A DNA stretch of 64,000 nucleotides from Flavobacteriales bacterium UBA7666 (GTDB lineage Bacteria; Bacteroidota; Bacteroidia; Flavobacteriales_D; Crocinitomicaceae), in NCBI GenBank assembly GCA_002483265.1, contig DLHO01000025.1:1-64000 (forward strand), written 5' to 3'. A model generated the notes under the pieces. That model saw nothing but the letters and a program-made list of their open reading frames with translations. It was not told where the DNA came from and did no database searches. The position numbers and the translations under genes were made by a program. Within the stretch, counting starts at the first letter, position 1. The number at the start of each line of letters is the position of its first letter. Of this stretch, positions 9,398 through 17,707 are shown in pieces.

Positions 9398-9838
9398 ATG
9401 AAAACAATATTAGACACCTCCCATAGTCTTTTGCTTGAATCAATTCAATACGATGATGAGGGATTGAAAATAGAGTTTTTGGAATTATTCCGAAATAGTG
9501 AGCCTGAAAATATTCAAATATCGAATGATATTACAATTAACGATGCTTATGCTATCGAGCCAAATGAGAACAGCAAAAAATTTATTGTTCATTTTGAAGA
9601 AATTCTAACATGGCAAGTTGTAGATGAGTCTGCTTATTGCTATGATGAAAATGAAATTCTAGATTCTGATGGTTTTCTAAAAGTTGTTGATAATTCTGAT
9701 TATATGCAATATGCTCGGAAACAGTTTGGGTGGTATGAAGAAGTAATTGGAAAAACTCAACATTTTAGAATATGGTCTGAAAACAGAATTGTAGATATTA
9801 TTAGTGCTATTGAACCTCAAATCCGGTTCGAACTTTGA
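9398..9838 (+). CDS. Unrecognised 146-aa acidic protein, possibly immunity-like
   Basis: 146 aa from the ATG at 9398; a TTG further upstream in frame is a poorer start. It is acidic, without signal or membrane segments, ending HFRIWSENRIVDIISAIEPQIRFEL. Size and composition resemble small immunity-type proteins, but I cannot name a family. The last four codons and the stop come from repeat copy 4 (9825-9852): the TGA is part of the repeat core. The native C-terminus may therefore have been replaced by recombination at that site. Confidence 0.65.
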   Translation: MKTILDTSHSLLLESIQYDDEGLKIEFLELFRNSEPENIQISNDITINDAYAIEPNENSKKFIVHFEEILTWQVVDESAYCYDENEILDSDGFLKVVDNSDYMQYARKQFGWYEEVIGKTQHFRIWSENRIVDIISAIEPQIRFEL

Positions 9839-9852
9839 ACTGACTTGCGCAC
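9825..9852 (+). repeat. 28-bp tRNA-tail-like direct repeat, copy 4 (subfamily A)
   Basis: Identical to copies 1-3. It overlaps the 3' end of the preceding gene and supplies its stop codon. Confidence 0.92.
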
Positions 9853-9860
9853 AAAATAAT

Positions 9861-9905
9861 AAAAAGGCAAATGCCCCGCCACTGGCAGAGCATTTATCTT
9901 TTTAT
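9861..9905 (+). terminator. Terminator hairpin attached to repeat copy 4
   Basis: AAAAAG-gc-AAATGC pairs with GCATTT-at-CTTTTT around a GC-rich loop, then continues T-rich. The hairpin sequence differs from the other copies. Confidence 0.65.
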
Positions 9906-10019
9906 TACATTTCAAATACCCTAAATCAATAATAAAAATCTATTTGCACCAGCTTATATGGGGCAACTAACTTTTTATTTCTCGGAATTCTTAGATTTAA
10001 TGTCATAGAATTTAAGAAG

Positions 10020-10027
10020 TATATTTG
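10020..10027 (+). promoter_or_regulatory. TAnnTTTG -7 element before the AraC-type regulator
   Basis: TATATTTG ends 3 nt before the ATG at 10031. With Bacteroidota promoter geometry, transcription would begin at or next to the start codon. Confidence 0.5.
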
Positions 10028-10030
10028 AAT

Positions 10031-10900
10031 ATGGTTTCAGACATCATAAAATACGACTTTAAGCCAGGACTTCCTGTTGAATTCGAAGTTGTGAGTCTTC
10101 GCGACTTATACAATGTCCATAAGGAATTAATGACGAGTCCGCATCGTACTGATTTTTATCATGTACTTTGGTTTCAAAAAGGAATCACCAATCATTTGGT
10201 CGATTTTAAACAAATAACTATCGAGCCGAATACCATTCTTTTTCTCAACAAAGACATCGTTCACCACTTTGATACTAACGGGAATTTTGACGGAAAAGCA
10301 ATTATGTTTACAGATAGCTTTTTCTGCAAAACCGAAACCAATACAAAGTATCTGCGGAATAGTATTTTGTTCAACGATTTGTTTTCCGTCTCCAAAATCA
10401 AATTGAACCAGAATAAAGGGTTTGAAGATTTGTTCGCTTTAATAATCGACGAATCCATGAATGAAAATGATCCTTTCCATTCAGACATCTTACGGAATCT
10501 GCTTCACAATCTTTTATTGAAATCCGAGAGAGTTCGTCGTGAACAAGATTTTACGGAAATAAAAAAAGATGCCCATTTGGATTATGTCATCATGTTTAAA
10601 GATTTACTTGAAAAAGAGTTTAGAAACAGGAAGCAGGTAAGTAATTATACAGATGAATTGATTGTAAGCGCAAAACGCTTAAATCAGGCAACCAGTAAAG
10701 TATTGGGTAAATCACCCAAAGAACTGATTGATGAAAGAGTTATGCTTGAAGCTAAAAGGTTATTGGTTTACACTAACGAAAGCGTTAAGGAAATCGGCTT
10801 TGAATTAGGCTTTGAAGAACCAACGAACTTTATCAAATACTTTAGAAAGCATAGTGATATTACTCCTGTGGAATTCCGTGAGCAATTCCGAATGGACTAA
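10031..10900 (+). CDS. AraC-family transcriptional regulator
   Basis: 289 aa from the ATG at 10031; a TTG two codons earlier is rejected. Residues ~15-120 form the cupin-like AraC ligand-binding domain (FYHVLWFQKG, FLNKDIVHHFDT). The C-terminal ~100 residues carry the two helix-turn-helices (VSAKRLNQATSKVLGKSPKELI and VKEIGFELGFEEPTNFIKYFRKH). It probably activates the SnoaL-like gene 79 nt downstream, its only partner in the module. The inducer is unknown. Confidence 0.9.
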   Translation: MVSDIIKYDFKPGLPVEFEVVSLRDLYNVHKELMTSPHRTDFYHVLWFQKGITNHLVDFKQITIEPNTILFLNKDIVHHFDTNGNFDGKAIMFTDSFFCKTETNTKYLRNSILFNDLFSVSKIKLNQNKGFEDLFALIIDESMNENDPFHSDILRNLLHNLLLKSERVRREQDFTEIKKDAHLDYVIMFKDLLEKEFRNRKQVSNYTDELIVSAKRLNQATSKVLGKSPKELIDERVMLEAKRLLVYTNESVKEIGFELGFEEPTNFIKYFRKHSDITPVEFREQFRMD

Positions 10901-10979
10901 AAGTATCATTTAAAACCCCATTTCTACCTTTTCGACGCTTTTGCATTGTCGCAACTTTGTGCCATCAAAAAAAGATGAT

Positions 10980-11858
10980 ATGAAAAAGATGACTTTGTAC
11001 ACAGCGATAATTTTAGGAGTTGGATTATCCACTGCTTGTCAGGCACAAAACAGCTCAGATTCTAAAACAAAAAAAGAAAAGAAAATGGAAAATTCAAACA
11101 AACAACAAGTAACAGATCTTTTGAAGAGTATTCAAACAGGAGCTTCCGAACCAATCGCATATATTAATCCTGAAAAATACATTCAGCACAATTTAGGTGC
11201 TGCCGACGGACTTGCAGGATTTGGCGCATTGTTAGCCCAACTGCCTAAAAATTCGGCAAAAGTAAATACAGTACGTGTATTTCAAGATGGTGAATATGTG
11301 TTCTCTCAAACAGATTATGATTTTTTTGGTCCAAAAATCGGTTTCGATATTTTCCGATATGAAAATGGTAAGATTGTAGAACATTGGGATAACCTTCAGG
11401 AAACTCCAAAAGAAGCAAATCCAAGTGGTCATACCATGATCGATGGTACAACTGAGGTCAAAGATTTAGATAAAACAGCATCAAATAAAGAGTTGGTAAA
11501 GAATTTCGTTACTGATATTCTTGTAAATGGAAAAATGGAAAAACTTTCAGGTTATTTTGATGGTGATAATTACATCCAACACAATCCACAAATTGCAGAT
11601 CAATTATCAGGTCTTGGGAAAGCACTTGAGTATCTGGCATCTATTGGTGTAACCATGAAATACGACACCATTCATCAGGTTTTGGGAGAAGGAAACTTCG
11701 TGCTAATTGTAAGCGAAGGTACATTCGGTGGAAAACATACTTCATTCTATGATTTGTTCCGAGTTGAGAATGGCAAAATCGCTGAGCATTGGGATGTAAT
11801 TGAAGAAATTCCTGCTAAAGAGAATTGGAAAAACAGTAACGGAAAGTTTGGTTTCTGA
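10980..11858 (+). CDS. Exported protein with two SnoaL-like (NTF2-fold) domains
   Basis: 292 aa from the ATG at 10980, where the signal peptide (MKKMTLYTAIILGVGLSTACQAQ) begins; the STAC could be a weak lipobox. Two tandem copies of the same fold follow: YINPEKYIQHNLGAADGLAGF...FDIFRYENGKIVEHWDNLQE and FDGDNYIQHNPQIADQLSGL...YDLFRVENGKIAEHWDVIEE. Each has the conserved H and the EHWD end of SnoaL-like polyketide-cyclase relatives. Such proteins often accompany AraC regulators in Bacteroidota; a substrate cannot be named. Confidence 0.8.
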   Translation: MKKMTLYTAIILGVGLSTACQAQNSSDSKTKKEKKMENSNKQQVTDLLKSIQTGASEPIAYINPEKYIQHNLGAADGLAGFGALLAQLPKNSAKVNTVRVFQDGEYVFSQTDYDFFGPKIGFDIFRYENGKIVEHWDNLQETPKEANPSGHTMIDGTTEVKDLDKTASNKELVKNFVTDILVNGKMEKLSGYFDGDNYIQHNPQIADQLSGLGKALEYLASIGVTMKYDTIHQVLGEGNFVLIVSEGTFGGKHTSFYDLFRVENGKIAEHWDVIEEIPAKENWKNSNGKFGF

Positions 11859-11889
11859 TTAATTCAATCATTCTCGATTGAATGATTTT

Positions 11890-11917
11890 GGTTCTAGTTT
11901 TAGACCGAATTGCGCAC
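11890..11917 (+). repeat. 28-bp tRNA-tail-like direct repeat, copy 5 (subfamily B)
   Basis: Same length and ends as subfamily A (GGTTC at the left, TTGCGCAC at the right), but with the interior changed to CTAGTTTTAGACC. Shares GGTTCTAGTTTT with copy 8. Confidence 0.85.
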
Positions 11918-11964
11918 AAAAAAGAATCGGGGTTTTACGGGAGTAAGATTCCGATTTCTTTTTT
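11918..11964 (+). terminator. Bidirectional terminator-like hairpin attached to repeat copy 5
   Basis: AAAAAAGAATCGG pairs with CCGATTTCTTTTTT. It closely matches the hairpin after copy 2 although the two repeat cores differ. Confidence 0.8.
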
Positions 11965-12051
11965 CACCGCTTCTTTTCAGGGTGAAAGCAAGAATTCATG
12001 TGCCAACCATTTCAGCTTATCGCCCGTTAATGAAAGAAAGTAATCGTTGTA

Positions 12052-12999
12052 ATGAAACTACCCACCCTGATTCTATTTTTAATCACTTTTGTGCTCTCCG
12101 TAGTAACACATGCACAAGCCATTTACGGGATAACAGACGATAAAAATGTGGTGAAAATTTCTGCGGACGCATGTTCCTCTGAAGTCATCTTAAACGCGGA
12201 CCCGGGCACACTTATTTCGGATATTGCCTGGGAACAAGGTGTACTATACTTTTCACTCAGCTCCAGCATTTGTTCTATTAATCCTGAAAATGGTTCTGTG
12301 GAATTGGTCAGCGCAATAATGCTTGATATAAATGGTCTTGCAGGTGATGAAAACGGTCATCTTTATATAGCGGGTTCACAACTATCAAAATACACCATTT
12401 CTACCAACACTCTGGAAGTGATCGGTTCGTTATATCCATACTATACCTCCGGCGATGTAGAATATGTAAACGGGATCCTTTATATTACAGCGCATGATAC
12501 TGGAGGGGGGAGTTATTTGTTAAAGGTGCAGACGAACCCGTTCTCCTTTTCAGTTTTCACGAGCATTCCTAATTCTTCCTACGGCCTGGTAAAATCGCCT
12601 CAGAATCCCCAGGAACTCTATGTTACAGATTTAGGCAACTTGTATTCTATTAATCTCAGCAACGGATTCGTTCTTCCTGTTTGTGAGGCAATTTTCGGGA
12701 TATACGGTCTTACTTCTGGTCCGGAAGATTTGACACAACCTAAAGACATCGCTGAATTTCCCAATATATTCTCTCCAAACGGTGACCAAAAAAATGACTC
12801 GTTTACCTACGATACCGGAACTAAAGAAGGATCGATAACTATTGTGAACCGATGGGGGAACCGGGTTTTCTATTCGGATCTTCCATTTTCATGGGACGGT
12901 AAAAATGCTGACGGTCAGGAGTGCGTGGAAGGAGTGTACTATTATATTTTGGACAGTGAATCCGGATCAAAATCGGGAATGCTCCATCTACTAAGATAA
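12052..12999 (+). CDS. Secreted beta-propeller-like protein with type B T9SS (gliding-motility CHU) sorting domain
   Basis: 315 aa. A signal peptide (MKLPTLILFLITFVLSVVTHAQA) is followed by repeating short beta blades (IYGITDDKNVVKIS, LYIAGSQLSKYTI, LYITAHDTGGGSYLLKV), like NHL or SBBP-type propellers. The last ~80 residues are a CHU_C/type B sorting domain: FPNIFSPNGDQKNDSF, then VNRWGNRVFYSD, WDGKNADGQECVEGVYYYIL. The protein is predicted to be exported by the Por/type IX system to the surface. Sole gene of its module; no enzymatic motif is visible. Confidence 0.85.
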   Translation: MKLPTLILFLITFVLSVVTHAQAIYGITDDKNVVKISADACSSEVILNADPGTLISDIAWEQGVLYFSLSSSICSINPENGSVELVSAIMLDINGLAGDENGHLYIAGSQLSKYTISTNTLEVIGSLYPYYTSGDVEYVNGILYITAHDTGGGSYLLKVQTNPFSFSVFTSIPNSSYGLVKSPQNPQELYVTDLGNLYSINLSNGFVLPVCEAIFGIYGLTSGPEDLTQPKDIAEFPNIFSPNGDQKNDSFTYDTGTKEGSITIVNRWGNRVFYSDLPFSWDGKNADGQECVEGVYYYILDSESGSKSGMLHLLR

Positions 13000-13025
13000 T
13001 TTTCAATCATCCGGATTTAATTTTT

Positions 13026-13053
13026 GGTTCGAACTTTGAACTCTCGTTCTCAC
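13026..13053 (+). repeat. 28-bp tRNA-tail-like direct repeat, copy 6 (subfamily A, diverged right end)
   Basis: The left 18 bases match subfamily A (GGTTCGAACTTTGAACT), but the right end reads CTCGTTCTCAC instead of the TGCGCAC half. No T-rich hairpin follows. It looks like a decayed or partial copy. Confidence 0.75.
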
Positions 13054-13214
13054 TTCCCCCGTTTGATAATGGAAATCCCCGGTTTTGCTGTTATCTGAAT
13101 AAGAACACGGGAAAGATCCGCGGATGGTTCACCATGAGTTTAAACAAGCTTTAGACGACTATTTACAATAAACGATTAGTGAGTATTTGTAACGGTAAAG
13201 GGGCGTTTTCAACG

Positions 13215-13249
13215 CGAATGGTCGGAAGAAAATTTCTTCCGACCATTCG
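13215..13249. repeat. Perfect 17-bp inverted repeat
   Basis: CGAATGGTCGGAAGAAA pairs perfectly with TTTCTTCCGACCATTCG across a single central A. It lies 50 nt beyond the stop of the metalloprotease gene. A small hairpin (GCGTT/AACGC) abuts it at 13203. It lacks a T-run on either strand, so it is not a typical terminator. Confidence 0.8.
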
Positions 13250-13298
13250 TAAAATACAATCTGAACCTACCCGAAAATTTCTTTTCCAGTACGCGTTT

Positions 13299-15101
13299 CT
13301 ATTTCTGTATAACTATTTTTTGCTGGCGCATTGTTTCATTTTTCCCGGAATAATCAACAATATAAGTACCATTCGCTGATCCCGACAAATCGATCACCGA
13401 AGAAGCATCTTCAGCTACCTGCAATTCGTAAATCACTCTTCCATCAATTGATAACACACGGATGTTTTGGGTAAATGGGCTATTATTTTGAATCGTGAAA
13501 GCTCCCGTACTAGGGTTTGGGAATACTTTTATGCCTTCGTTTTCAGTAATTTCAAAAGAACGATTATACCCACCCGGGTCAATTGGTGGTGTTACAATCT
13601 CACATTTCTGATAGGTCTTATGAATGGTTGATGTAGATCCATCATTAAAATGGAACGTCGCATAAACTGTTCCCGCAAAAGGTGTTCCCGCACCCGGATA
13701 ATATACATACGTGTATTCGTCATCCGTATACGTTGTGTTCATGATCTGGAAAACTACTTCATCGATACTTTCCGACGGACAATTACAGGCTGCTTCGAAA
13801 TGGTCAATACACTCGTGATCAATATCATACAATGTGTGGAGTTGCAGACTCGCTGCACAACAAGAGCTCCCTGTTCCTATGGTGACATACTGCATCGGAG
13901 TTTCATCCCACGGAGTGCAAAAACCACCCGCAGGATTAATACTTTGAACCGCTAATTTGATTCGGTAACGCTTGCCGTAAATGAAATTGTAGCCTGTGTA
14001 TTGTCCCAGATCTGCTATCTGATTGATTTCTCCGGCAAACCAGGAAGAATAATAGGTGCCCGAAATCATATTGTTTGCAGCATCTACTTCAACGATTTCA
14101 AGGAAGTGATTGTCTTCATTATCCGAGGCTGTTCCGTCTAACCGAACCGGTAAACATTGATTTGGAGCCAAATACAGATTGGCCTGTGCCGCGTCGCAAT
14201 TAGAGCATTGTTGTACATAATTCGCTCCTGTTCCGTTCAAATTATCTCTGACACGCTGTATTTGCTGTGGCGAAAGCGCATAATTATCATATCCGTTATA
14301 GTCCATTAAATTGTTGGTGATGTTTTCCCAGCAACCGCATGAAGCGCAAGGTTGTGTCGCGTCAAACACCCAGCAACTGGGATTTAGCTTTGTATCAGCG
14401 CATTGATCATTTTGATTCCATGTGTGTGACAACCCTAACAAATGGCCCAACTCATGTGTAAATGTTCGTTCTTCAAATCGATGAATCTGGGCAGGTGTTT
14501 GTCCCCAAGCTCCGTATTTATAAGAATACCAATTGTTAAATTGTTTGGCTTGACGAGCACCTGATGACGAATTTGCTATTCCTACCAACTGCATCGTTGG
14601 GTTTGATGGTGCTGAAAAAATAAAGTAATTAATCTCTGTTGCCGGATTTACCAACCAGTTATTATACGTCCAGTTGAACAAACTACCGCTAGTTGAGCCA
14701 TTATAATTCACATCATAATAGTTATACACGGCATCATCCTTGTGAAAATAAACACCCGACAGTACAAAACGAAAACCAAAATCGGTAACCGTATAATCAA
14801 ATCCGGGTATCCGCATCCCTGTGGCAATTCCTGGATTTACAGCTAATTCTGCGTTGCTGGAATCGACCAAATCTTCGGCATAATCGAAGCCTGTGTAATT
14901 CGAGTTCCCCCATCCATCACTTGTTTCGGCAAAATTTCCACTTCCATCCGTCTTGAGGACGTAATGAATATTGACCTTTACCTGCTTGATAACAGATGAA
15001 TTGGAACAAGGAGTCTGCGAAAGAGCCCTTTGCGTCATTAGGAACGGAATACCAGTTAAAAAAAGAAGTCGCAGACCCCTTAAGAGTGTTAATTGTTTCA
15101 T
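13299..15101 (-). CDS. Secreted M43-type (pappalysin-like) zinc metalloprotease with type A T9SS domain
   Basis: 600 aa with an N-terminal signal peptide. The catalytic zinc motif HELGHLLGLSH is at 216-226, followed by a Cys-rich stretch (CADTKLNPSC, CASCGC) and a Met-turn NLMDYNG at ~264-270, the arrangement of the M43/pappalysin family. The C-terminal ~85 residues (KVFPNPSTGAFTIQN...GTYIVDYSG...KIVIQK) are a type A T9SS sorting domain, so it should be exported and surface-attached or released. It shares its module with the SGNH-like gene, transcribed in the same direction 335 nt upstream. Confidence 0.88.
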   Translation of the reverse strand: MKQLTLLRGLRLLFLTGIPFLMTQRALSQTPCSNSSVIKQVKVNIHYVLKTDGSGNFAETSDGWGNSNYTGFDYAEDLVDSSNAELAVNPGIATGMRIPGFDYTVTDFGFRFVLSGVYFHKDDAVYNYYDVNYNGSTSGSLFNWTYNNWLVNPATEINYFIFSAPSNPTMQLVGIANSSSGARQAKQFNNWYSYKYGAWGQTPAQIHRFEERTFTHELGHLLGLSHTWNQNDQCADTKLNPSCWVFDATQPCASCGCWENITNNLMDYNGYDNYALSPQQIQRVRDNLNGTGANYVQQCSNCDAAQANLYLAPNQCLPVRLDGTASDNEDNHFLEIVEVDAANNMISGTYYSSWFAGEINQIADLGQYTGYNFIYGKRYRIKLAVQSINPAGGFCTPWDETPMQYVTIGTGSSCCAASLQLHTLYDIDHECIDHFEAACNCPSESIDEVVFQIMNTTYTDDEYTYVYYPGAGTPFAGTVYATFHFNDGSTSTIHKTYQKCEIVTPPIDPGGYNRSFEITENEGIKVFPNPSTGAFTIQNNSPFTQNIRVLSIDGRVIYELQVAEDASSVIDLSGSANGTYIVDYSGKNETMRQQKIVIQK

Positions 15102-15436
15102 CGTGAATAATTTATAAGTTTCGAATCAAACATAGAAAAACACGTTTAGTTCAAACTGAAAAGTTCATTAACAGCTGGTTTTCATTCATGAATGGCTCTT
15201 TTCCAATTAAAAAATGGAAAACAATTGTCTTCCATTTCTTGCTTTTGCTATCGATAGTCAATCAATTCATTCCTCTACTTACATAATCACTAGTTATTGC
15301 GAGTATATTAAGGGAACCTCTAGTGTGGTTCTATTTCCGGGAGGGAGAACTGTGAGCGTGATCCTCTTTGAAAGCTGGCCTTTCGGAATCCGGTAGTTTC
15401 CTGTTTGTAAGTTCCCGGTTAGTTTTTTATGCCATT
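15102..15436. other. Intergenic gap, no gene seen
   Basis: An AT-rich stretch between the SGNH-like gene and the metalloprotease gene. It must hold the protease promoter on the minus strand. The only structure noted is a weak hairpin (TTTTCCA 15199-15205 with TGGAAAA 15215-15221). Short frames here have no plausible start or composition. Confidence 0.6.
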
Positions 15437-16507
15437 TTATTTTTTCAATACTTTAACCGGCTGTTCACCATCGGATTTAATGATATACAAACCACTCGAA
15501 AATTCATCGAAAGAGATCGTTGCTTTTTGTTCAAGCTCCATCTCTTTTATTAAAACACCCAGCATCGTGTAGATATACAATTTATTCGTTGCATTGTTTC
15601 CGGAAAATTTAACATGCAAAACATCCGTCACCGGATTTGGAAAAACACTCCAATATTCAGTACTATCTTTGTCGACTCCCAAAACCGAACAACTATCGTC
15701 TAGTAGATAATCGTATGGACCCACATTCCAATCTGATAAATGATCATACACCGTTTGTTTGACAGCGTATTTAATATTTGCTGCGTCAGTAATACTGAGC
15801 CCGGAATTGAACGTAATGAGTGTTGGATCGCTTCTAAATAGTGTCGTATAGAAACAACAAGCGGCTGCATAACTTCCTGCCAATGACGGATGACTGTCAT
15901 CGGTTTGAAATAATTCTATCGAAGGATAGTTTTGTCGGATATATCTCCATGATGCTCCTACCGGTGTCATAGATGCCTTTACAGAATCTGCAAATACTTT
16001 ATAATGCGATGTGATCGTACTATCCATTTCATAATAAGTGCGGGTAATCACTGTGTCAACCGGACATTCAGGTGGAGTGCATACATAAGCATCACCGGGT
16101 TTTCTCCCCCAGGTACTGTAAAACATAGTCTGTGCACAGAGATTATGTACCTTAATGATACTGTCAAGTTTAACACTGTATGAAATACCATACATATAGG
16201 TAGAAGGATATGCGAGTGCCATGCTTTGATCTTGTAAAACAACATTATCCCAGTTTCCACTTGCTATTTTTGCCAATGATGTTGGGTTTGTTAAATGCTG
16301 TCCTAAATAATATCCACCGGGAGCATGGATATCAAAAACCACCATTTTTCCTGTTGAATTGGCTATATCTGCCAACAGCTGCGGCATGTTGTTGGCATAC
16401 GTGTAGCTATTTCCTAAAAACAGTACTCTTTTTGTCTGTTGTCCGAATAAAGTAATTGAACACAAAATGAAGATACCTAAAACTGATTTTTTGTTGATAT
16501 TTCTCAT
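15437..16507 (-). CDS. Secreted SGNH-hydrolase-like protein with type A T9SS domain
   Basis: 356 aa from the ATG at 16507, which opens a signal peptide (MRNINKKSVLGIFILCSITLFGQ); an earlier in-frame ATG adds a non-signal extension. Block I VLFLGNSYTYANNMP carries the nucleophile (about S34), and DDSHPSLAGSY supplies the Asp-His of block V. VVLQDQS resembles the block III region. The last ~80 residues (VFPNPVTDVLHVKF...GLYIIKSDGEQPVKVLKK) are a type A sorting domain. The likely role is an extracellular esterase or deacetylase; the substrate is unknown. Confidence 0.85.
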   Translation of the reverse strand: MRNINKKSVLGIFILCSITLFGQQTKRVLFLGNSYTYANNMPQLLADIANSTGKMVVFDIHAPGGYYLGQHLTNPTSLAKIASGNWDNVVLQDQSMALAYPSTYMYGISYSVKLDSIIKVHNLCAQTMFYSTWGRKPGDAYVCTPPECPVDTVITRTYYEMDSTITSHYKVFADSVKASMTPVGASWRYIRQNYPSIELFQTDDSHPSLAGSYAAACCFYTTLFRSDPTLITFNSGLSITDAANIKYAVKQTVYDHLSDWNVGPYDYLLDDSCSVLGVDKDSTEYWSVFPNPVTDVLHVKFSGNNATNKLYIYTMLGVLIKEMELEQKATISFDEFSSGLYIIKSDGEQPVKVLKK

Positions 16508-16715
16508 TGTTTTGGTTTTTAAGAAGTAATTATAGATTACAGCATTAATAACGAGCATATACTGAATATGGTTGTTTTATTTATCATGTTTAATCTATTT
16601 CGATGAATTCGAAAACGATTTTAAGCCAGCTAGTATTATGGAAGCTGGTGCTAATTAAAAAAAGCGATTGATCGAATTATCTGTTATTCCATTTAATCGA
16701 AGAGAATGATTATCC
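16508..16715. other. Intergenic gap before repeat copy 7
   Basis: Promoter region of the SGNH-like gene (minus strand). No gene or clear element seen; together with the repeat, its hairpin and the next leader it makes a 400-bp gene-free stretch to 16907. Confidence 0.5.
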
Positions 16716-16743
16716 GGTTCTAGTTTTGGAACGAATGGTGCAT
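16716..16743 (+). repeat. 28-bp tRNA-tail-like direct repeat, copy 7 (subfamily B)
   Basis: Starts GGTTCTAGTTTTGGAACG and ends GGTGCAT, so it shares its left half with copy 5 and has a substituted right end. GTTC and GAAC can still pair. Confidence 0.8.
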
Positions 16744-16750
16744 ATGATTA

Positions 16751-16781
16751 GGGGAGATAACGGAAGTTATCTCCTTTTTTT
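16751..16781 (+). terminator. Terminator hairpin attached to repeat copy 7
   Basis: GGAGATAAC pairs perfectly with GTTATCTCC around a GGAA tetraloop, followed by seven T. Near-identical to the hairpin after copy 3 although the repeat cores differ. Confidence 0.88.
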
Positions 16782-16907
16782 GGTTTATTGGGACTTGGCG
16801 AGAAACCAGTCGCAAACAAGATCAGCTGCATACCACACAATATTTCGATAAATCCAATCGTGCATACAAAAAAATAGATACATTTAATCAACACAAACAC
16901 TATTCAC

Positions 16908-17627
16908 ATGAAAAAGAACCCACTATTGGGCTTGCTTCTCTTGGCAAGCTTTGCGTTTACTCAGACCGTAAACGCCCAGAATCTCCGAACACTCTACCGC
17001 GATGCCATGCGGGAAGCTGTTTACCCCGACTCGTCAAAAATAGACACGAATCTGGTAGCGATCACCCCGCAAAATCCGAATCTCATTTGGAAAACGTTTA
17101 ATGGCGAACCACATCTACTTGTTGTAACCTGGAAAAGTGTCTCTTATTACCCGAATGGGGGAGATTCTCTTTATAATACAGGTCCTTACCTGATCTGGAT
17201 CACCACATCACCGCAACTGAAAAACTGGTTTCACCAACAAAATGTGGCAGATACTAATTTGCGACTCAAACAGTTACTTGGCTTGCCTCCAAGCGGCACA
17301 AATTACACCTGCTTCGTGGAGTTTTGGGTACGACCTTCTGATCTTTACCGTCCATGTCCGGACAATGAAATTAATGACAAATCTTGCTCCACTTGTTTTC
17401 CAAATGGCACATCTCAAGACTATATTAACTGGTTCAATGAAAGCCGGATCAGCCGGTATTATGCCTGCCAACTCTACGATCAATATCCATGGACACAGCT
17501 CGGATATACCTACGATTGGAACCCGAACAATACCACTCATGTAGGTATGAGTGAATTTGTGATCAAGAAAAATGCGAATGTCTATGTGAAGCGAGTCTCA
17601 ACGACAAGGCAGTATTTGACGCAATAA
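16908..17627 (+). CDS. Unrecognised secreted 239-aa protein
   Basis: 239 aa with a clear signal peptide (MKKNPLLGLLLLASFAFTQTVNAQ). The mature part is rich in Trp, Tyr and Asn and has five Cys, four of them clustered (CFVEFWV, CPDNEINDKSCSTCF), suggesting disulfides or a metal site. No T9SS domain, lipobox or known enzymatic motif is visible. Sole gene of the last module of the repeat array. Family unknown. Confidence 0.7.
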   Translation: MKKNPLLGLLLLASFAFTQTVNAQNLRTLYRDAMREAVYPDSSKIDTNLVAITPQNPNLIWKTFNGEPHLLVVTWKSVSYYPNGGDSLYNTGPYLIWITTSPQLKNWFHQQNVADTNLRLKQLLGLPPSGTNYTCFVEFWVRPSDLYRPCPDNEINDKSCSTCFPNGTSQDYINWFNESRISRYYACQLYDQYPWTQLGYTYDWNPNNTTHVGMSEFVIKKNANVYVKRVSTTRQYLTQ

Positions 17628-17645
17628 AGCAGGTTGTATTTCATT

Positions 17646-17673
17646 GGTTCGAACTTTGAACTGACTCATGCAC
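17646..17673 (+). repeat. 28-bp tRNA-tail-like direct repeat, copy 8 (subfamily A)
   Basis: Matches subfamily A except near the right end (CTCATGCAC instead of CTTGCGCAC). It is the last copy seen, and marks the apparent distal boundary of the array. Confidence 0.88.
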
Positions 17674-17679
17674 AGATGA

Positions 17680-17707
17680 AGTAGTTAATGAAAATTGACT
17701 ACTTTTT
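17680..17707 (+). terminator. Terminator hairpin attached to repeat copy 8
   Basis: AGTAGTTAAT pairs with ATTGACTACT around a GAAA loop, followed by T residues. Confidence 0.75.

Noticed and set aside
2763..17673. CRISPR array
   Set aside because: The 28-bp repeats are 1-4 kb apart with genes between them, have no spacers of uniform length, and no cas gene is present.
2763..17673. Classical integron attC sites
   Set aside because: The repeats lack the GTTRRRY/RYYYAAC core pair and the long imperfect stem, and no integron integrase is in the window.
2763..17707. Repeats as ordinary terminators of the upstream genes
   Set aside because: Their orientation is constant even where neighbouring genes point the other way (for example at 2763 and 5618), and the 28-bp core itself is not part of the terminator stem.
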